Origin: JBAYNW01 sp041678605
Lineage (GTDB): Bacteria; Cyanobacteriota; Vampirovibrionia; Gastranaerophilales; Gastranaerophilaceae
Assembly: GCA_041678605.1 (NCBI GenBank)
Contig: JBAYNW010000013.1
Coordinates: 1-50,353 of the forward strand
DNA: 50,353 nucleotides
Reading direction: 5' to 3'
The notes under the pieces are model-generated. The model was not told where the DNA came from. It worked only from the letters and a program-made list of their open reading frames with translations, and did no database searches. Below, in pieces: positions 48,113 to 50,353 of this stretch (positions within the stretch are counted from its first letter, which is position 1; each line of letters starts with the position of its first letter). A program made the translations under genes and the position numbers.

Positions 48113-48331
48113 TTACTCTTTTTCGAAATCGGTCAAAAATTCTCCGGGAGTCTGCCCGAAACCGCTTGCAATTTTAACCAGAGTCGAAATCGCAACTTGC
48201 TGTTTTTGATTTTCAAATTTACTCAATGAAGCCGAATCGATTTCACTTTCAATGCAAAATCGGTTTAAAGACACCCCCAAAGCTCTTCTGCGTTTTTTTA
48301 CATATAAAGAAAGTTTTTTCAAGTATTGCAT
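48113..48331 (-). CDS. Small XRE-family DNA-binding protein
   Basis: 72 residues from the ATG at 48331 (MQYLKKLSLYVKKRRRALGV). The helix-turn-helix spans LSLNRFC-like VSLNRFCIESEIDSASLSKFENQ, followed by VAISTLVKIASGFGQTPGEFL. The frame is open to an ATG at 48373, but that codon lies inside a TTGAC-N4-GTCAA palindrome that looks like an operator, so I prefer the shorter form. TAGTAT ends seven bases before the 48331 ATG, the leaderless layout. comEC starts five bases after the stop; the regulator may be co-transcribed with comEC. Confidence 0.75.
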   Translation of the reverse strand: MQYLKKLSLYVKKRRRALGVSLNRFCIESEIDSASLSKFENQKQQVAISTLVKIASGFGQTPGEFLTDFEKE

Positions 48332-48366
48332 AATATCAATACTATGTGGCAACTGCGTAAAAATCA

Positions 48367-48380
48367 TTGACATTGGTCAA
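48367..48380. promoter_or_regulatory. TTGAC-N4-GTCAA palindrome upstream of the XRE gene
   Basis: Perfect 5+5 inverted repeat with an ATTG spacer, 36 bases before the preferred start of the XRE gene. A plausible binding site for that regulator. Confidence 0.45.
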
Positions 48381-48394
48381 CACTAATCGGGCAA

Positions 48395-48430
48395 TAAAAA
48401 AAGAGCCCAAAATCAAAGATTTTGGACTCT
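48395..48430 (-). terminator. Rho-independent terminator of hup
   Basis: AGAGCCCAAAATC (48402-48414) and GATTTTGGACTCT (48418-48430) form a 13-bp stem with one mismatch and a three-base loop; seven T's follow on the minus strand. Confidence 0.88.
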
Positions 48431-48454
48431 CCGTTAAGTTCTAAAAATTCAAAA

Positions 48455-48727
48455 TTATCTAACTAATTCTTTGAATTTTTTACCAGCTGAGAAAGCAGGA
48501 ACTGTTTTTGCAGCAATTTTCAATACCGCACCTGTTTGAGGGTTACGGCCTGTTCTTGCAGCTCTCTTGCGTGGTTCAAAAGTACCAAAGCCTACCAATG
48601 TTACTTTTTTGCCTTTAGAAACACTTTTTTCGATTGTTTCTAATGCAGCGGCGATAACATCAGCAGCAGCTTTTTGAGAAACTTTTGCTTTTTTTGAAAC
48701 CTCTTTTACTAATTCTTCTTTGTTCAT
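48455..48727 (-). CDS. hup: DNA-binding protein HU
   Basis: Histone-like nucleoid protein, 90 residues. MNKEELVKEVSKKAKVSQKAA is the usual start; VTLVGFGTFEPRKRAARTGRNPQTG is the DNA-binding arm, and the Pro in it intercalates at bends. The C-terminus VPAFSAGKKFKELV is also typical. AAGGAGGTTCGTT precedes the ATG. It is a single-gene transcript with its own terminator. Confidence 0.97.
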   Translation of the reverse strand: MNKEELVKEVSKKAKVSQKAAADVIAAALETIEKSVSKGKKVTLVGFGTFEPRKRAARTGRNPQTGAVLKIAAKTVPAFSAGKKFKELVR

Positions 48728-48781
48728 AACGAACCTCCTTTTTTACCATCTTTGACATTTCCTTCCAATAAATACAAAAGA

Positions 48782-48927
48782 ATTATCAGAAAATAAATAC
48801 CCCGTCAAATTTTGCATCACGTGTGCAAAAACACTATAAGACCTGTCAATGATTGGCGTTGTACTACCATGCCCCGATATAACGGGAACAACCATAATCA
48901 TTATACCTATTTATCTAGTTTTAGCAA
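48782..48927 (-). promoter_or_regulatory. Candidate promoters and leader of hup
   Basis: Two promoter-like pairs read toward hup: TTGCTA (48927-48922) with TATAAT (48905-48900), spacer 16; and TTGACG (48808-48803) with GATAAT (48787-48782), spacer 15. Between them a stem-loop can form, GTTGT/ACAAC with an inner CCCCG/CGGG (about 48860-48894). Otherwise I see nothing in the gap 48728-49041 apart from the terminator at its far end. Confidence 0.4.
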
Positions 48928-48998
48928 GGCTTTTTACAAAATATCCCCCGGAATTGTTAAAAATACTTAATAAATAAGGCACTTATAGAATTTTTCTC

Positions 48999-49037
48999 AA
49001 AAAAATAAACCCGAAAACGCCTATAAACACGGGGTTT
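48999..49037 (-). terminator. Terminator of the SpoIID-like gene
   Basis: AAACCCG (49007-49013) and CGGGGTTT (49030-49037) pair with one bulge; on the minus strand ATTTTTTTGAG follows. Confidence 0.65.
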
Positions 49038-49041
49038 CTTA

Positions 49042-49920
49042 TTATTTGTAATAATCTTGATTAATTTTTGCGAATTGGGTGCCTTTGTAAAAATATTGTA
49101 AGATTTGATAAGCATTGTAACCGTTTTTGGCTAAATTATTTGCACCATGCTGCGACATGCCCACCCCATGCCCGTTTTTTTTGACATTATCATCAAAAGA
49201 CGGAACCGATTTTAAATAAGGTAAATTTTTTGTCCAAACATCTGCAGCACTGGATGTTTGTCCTCCGGCAGAAGCAGAATAGTAGGCAGGAATAATTTTT
49301 AGGCCATATATTAAGACAATTCCCTTTGTGTCTTCAACAGCTTTATTTGTTCCAGAGGACTCCGCCGAAGCCCCTCCATAGGCTTGGTCTTCTGGAGTAT
49401 CCTTCAAGTCATAACCGCAGCTTGCACGTTTGCCCATATTTGCAAGGGCATAACTTCTTGCGGCTATTGCCTGTGCTTTGTGGGCCTCATGACACCATCC
49501 GGATGGCATTTCGGAAGGCACAACGCCCCTTATATAATCTTCTATGTCAACATGATTTACTATTGTCAGGACACCATTGCGATTATAAACAATAAAAGAA
49601 CCTCTGTACCACTTGCCTTTTGTGCTGATAAACCCGTTCGGAGTTGGTTTTATCACGGCATAATCGGTTTTTAAGTCAAAATAATCATTGAGGATTTTTA
49701 TTGCGATACTATTTCTATAGGCCCTTAGTTCATAGGGCTTCATAGCCGATATCGTGTATAAAAGCCTGTTAGTTCGGGCGTTAATAATCTGACCTTGTGT
49801 AGATGTTCCCAGATAAGCCCTGTTTACGCCGGTTACCAGTCCTATTTTTATCGCAAAACAAGGTAATGCGGATATAATCTGCATTAAAAATATTGCTAAA
49901 AAAATTGAAAACTTTTTCAT
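49042..49920 (-). CDS. SpoIID/LytB-domain protein (lytic transglycosylase-like)
   Basis: Exported 292-residue protein with a signal peptide (1-23, ending CFA). The SpoIID domain has HVDIEDYIRGVVPSEMPSGWCHEAHKAQAIAARSYAL (about 122-158), whose Glu in VPSEMP is the catalytic residue of SpoIID, which cuts glycan strands stripped of stem peptides. NGHGVGMSQHGANNLAKNGY is near the end. Outside spore formers such proteins occur in cyanobacteria and relatives. An extended -10 (TGTGCTAAAAT, minus strand) lies about 33 nt upstream and AGAGGAAG 12 bases before the ATG. Confidence 0.92.
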   Translation of the reverse strand: MKKFSIFLAIFLMQIISALPCFAIKIGLVTGVNRAYLGTSTQGQIINARTNRLLYTISAMKPYELRAYRNSIAIKILNDYFDLKTDYAVIKPTPNGFISTKGKWYRGSFIVYNRNGVLTIVNHVDIEDYIRGVVPSEMPSGWCHEAHKAQAIAARSYALANMGKRASCGYDLKDTPEDQAYGGASAESSGTNKAVEDTKGIVLIYGLKIIPAYYSASAGGQTSSAADVWTKNLPYLKSVPSFDDNVKKNGHGVGMSQHGANNLAKNGYNAYQILQYFYKGTQFAKINQDYYK

Positions 49921-49973
49921 AAATATTTATTACTTCCTCTAATTAATATTTTAGCACAAATGGCGAATGGTTA

Positions 49974-50209
49974 TCAGTTGATAAGTTTATAAGTCGATAA
50001 GTCGATAAGTTGAAAGGCTTTTTACGAAGTGATTAAGTGACTGGGTGATTAAGTGATTAAGTGCAACAAAAAAATTAAAACTTTCCTTTTCCCGTCTTCT
50101 AGTTGATAAGTCGATAAGTCGATAAGTTGAACGGTTCTATTCCCAATTACCAATTACCAATTACCAATTTCCAATTACCAATTCCCAATTTCCTTTTCCC
50201 GTTTTCTAG
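49974..50209. repeat. Phrase-like short tandem repeats with a 94-nt repeat copy
   Basis: AAGTCGAT/AAGTTGA units open the block; the 94-nt repeat at 50009-50102 matches 41125-41218 with two differences; then AAGTCGAT units, several ATTACCA/ATTTCCA/ATTCCCA units and a second TTCCTTTTCCCGT...CTAG ending at about 50209. I find no gene between 49921 and 50353. Confidence 0.85.
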
Positions 50210-50268
50210 ATAAGCAGGTGCGTTAATGCGTTAAATAAGGCCTTTTTATACCGAGTTGCAATAAATAT

Positions 50269-50342
50269 ACGTCATCCTGAACTTGTTTCAGGATCGCAAA
50301 AGCGAACGACCATGCGATGCTGAAATAAATTCAGCATGACGT
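50269..50342 (+). repeat. 74-nt palindromic element, copy 3
   Basis: Same length and ACGT ends as 6401-6474 and 13314-13387. The two hairpin halves are CTGAACTTGTTTCAG and CTGAAATAAATTCAG, differing from the other copies at paired positions. It is intergenic at the right edge. Confidence 0.9.
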
Positions 50343-50353
50343 GAGAGCTATAG

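Noticed and set aside
49974..50209. Possible CRISPR array in the phrase-like repeats
   Set aside because: Units are 7-16 bp, degenerate, directly adjoining and without unique spacers of constant length; no cas genes are present.
1..50353. tRNA, rRNA or tmRNA genes
   Set aside because: I looked for T-loop GTTCRANTC-type sequences with matching acceptor stems and found no convincing cloverleaf.

Overview
The window is a stretch of low-GC bacterial chromosome made mostly of housekeeping genes in short operons on both strands. An RNase P RNA, a ComEC competence channel, an OmpA-free set of envelope genes (MurA, PBP4-type carboxypeptidase, SpoIID-like protein, DUF374 acyltransferase), a type IV pilin-like protein with an FTLAEVLITLG leader, and the hydrogenase maturase HydG point to an anaerobic fermenter. 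The gene content, the pilin signature and the short N-terminal FG-type motifs on several proteins fit the non-photosynthetic cyanobacterial relatives (Melainabacteria/Vampirovibrionia, Gastranaerophilales type). That placement is inference; I have no marker-gene comparison.

Layout. 1-3.4 kb (+): repeat-derived DNA, a small zinc-ribbon protein, a TIGR01212 radical SAM protein, smpB, then rplU behind a strong promoter and a structured leader, rpmA and an ACT-domain protein. 3.9-10 kb: a tandem universal stress protein (-), then a sigma-70 family factor, gcvPB, a COG3581 activase-like protein, a membrane protein and miaA (+). 10-18 kb (mostly -): pgk, an intact and a degenerate histidine kinase, a MalK-type ABC ATPase, rpsA and ispH, with a uridine-kinase-like gene on +. 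18-27.6 kb: a pilin-like gene with a very long leader, a 58-codon ORF, ahcY, rnpB, then prsA-like, mfd, a duplicated-motif small protein and murA (-). 27.7-36.7 kb: patatin, an MntA/HepT toxin-antitoxin pair, PBP4, nitrilase, DUF374, gapA, hydG, gshB. 36.7-50.3 kb: an AGCS symporter, a 'mobile mystery' XRE/Fic pair with its operators, a B12 radical SAM enzyme, a complete AmmeMemoRadiSam set, three unassigned proteins, comEC, an XRE regulator, hup, a SpoIID-like protein and repeat arrays.

The most striking property is the repeats. Several families are present: a 74-nt palindromic element (three copies of identical length), a GTCATTGCGAG-ended element, a hairpin element whose 10-bp stem differs in every copy but always pairs, and phrase-like short tandem repeats. 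Many copies lie inside intact genes and keep the frame (gcvPB, comEC three times, the pilin leader, the B12 radical SAM enzyme, the nitrilase). Others begin exactly at a TAG stop codon. This recalls Rickettsia palindromic elements and the STRR repeats of cyanobacteria.

A second theme is transcription. Several genes have an extended -10 (TGNTANAAT) ending 6-7 nt before the ATG and no ribosome binding site, the same spacing that separates the rnpB -10 from the rnpB 5' end, so leaderless mRNAs are likely. A third is a short N-terminal extension ending in AFG/TFG/FTG on four otherwise unrelated proteins.
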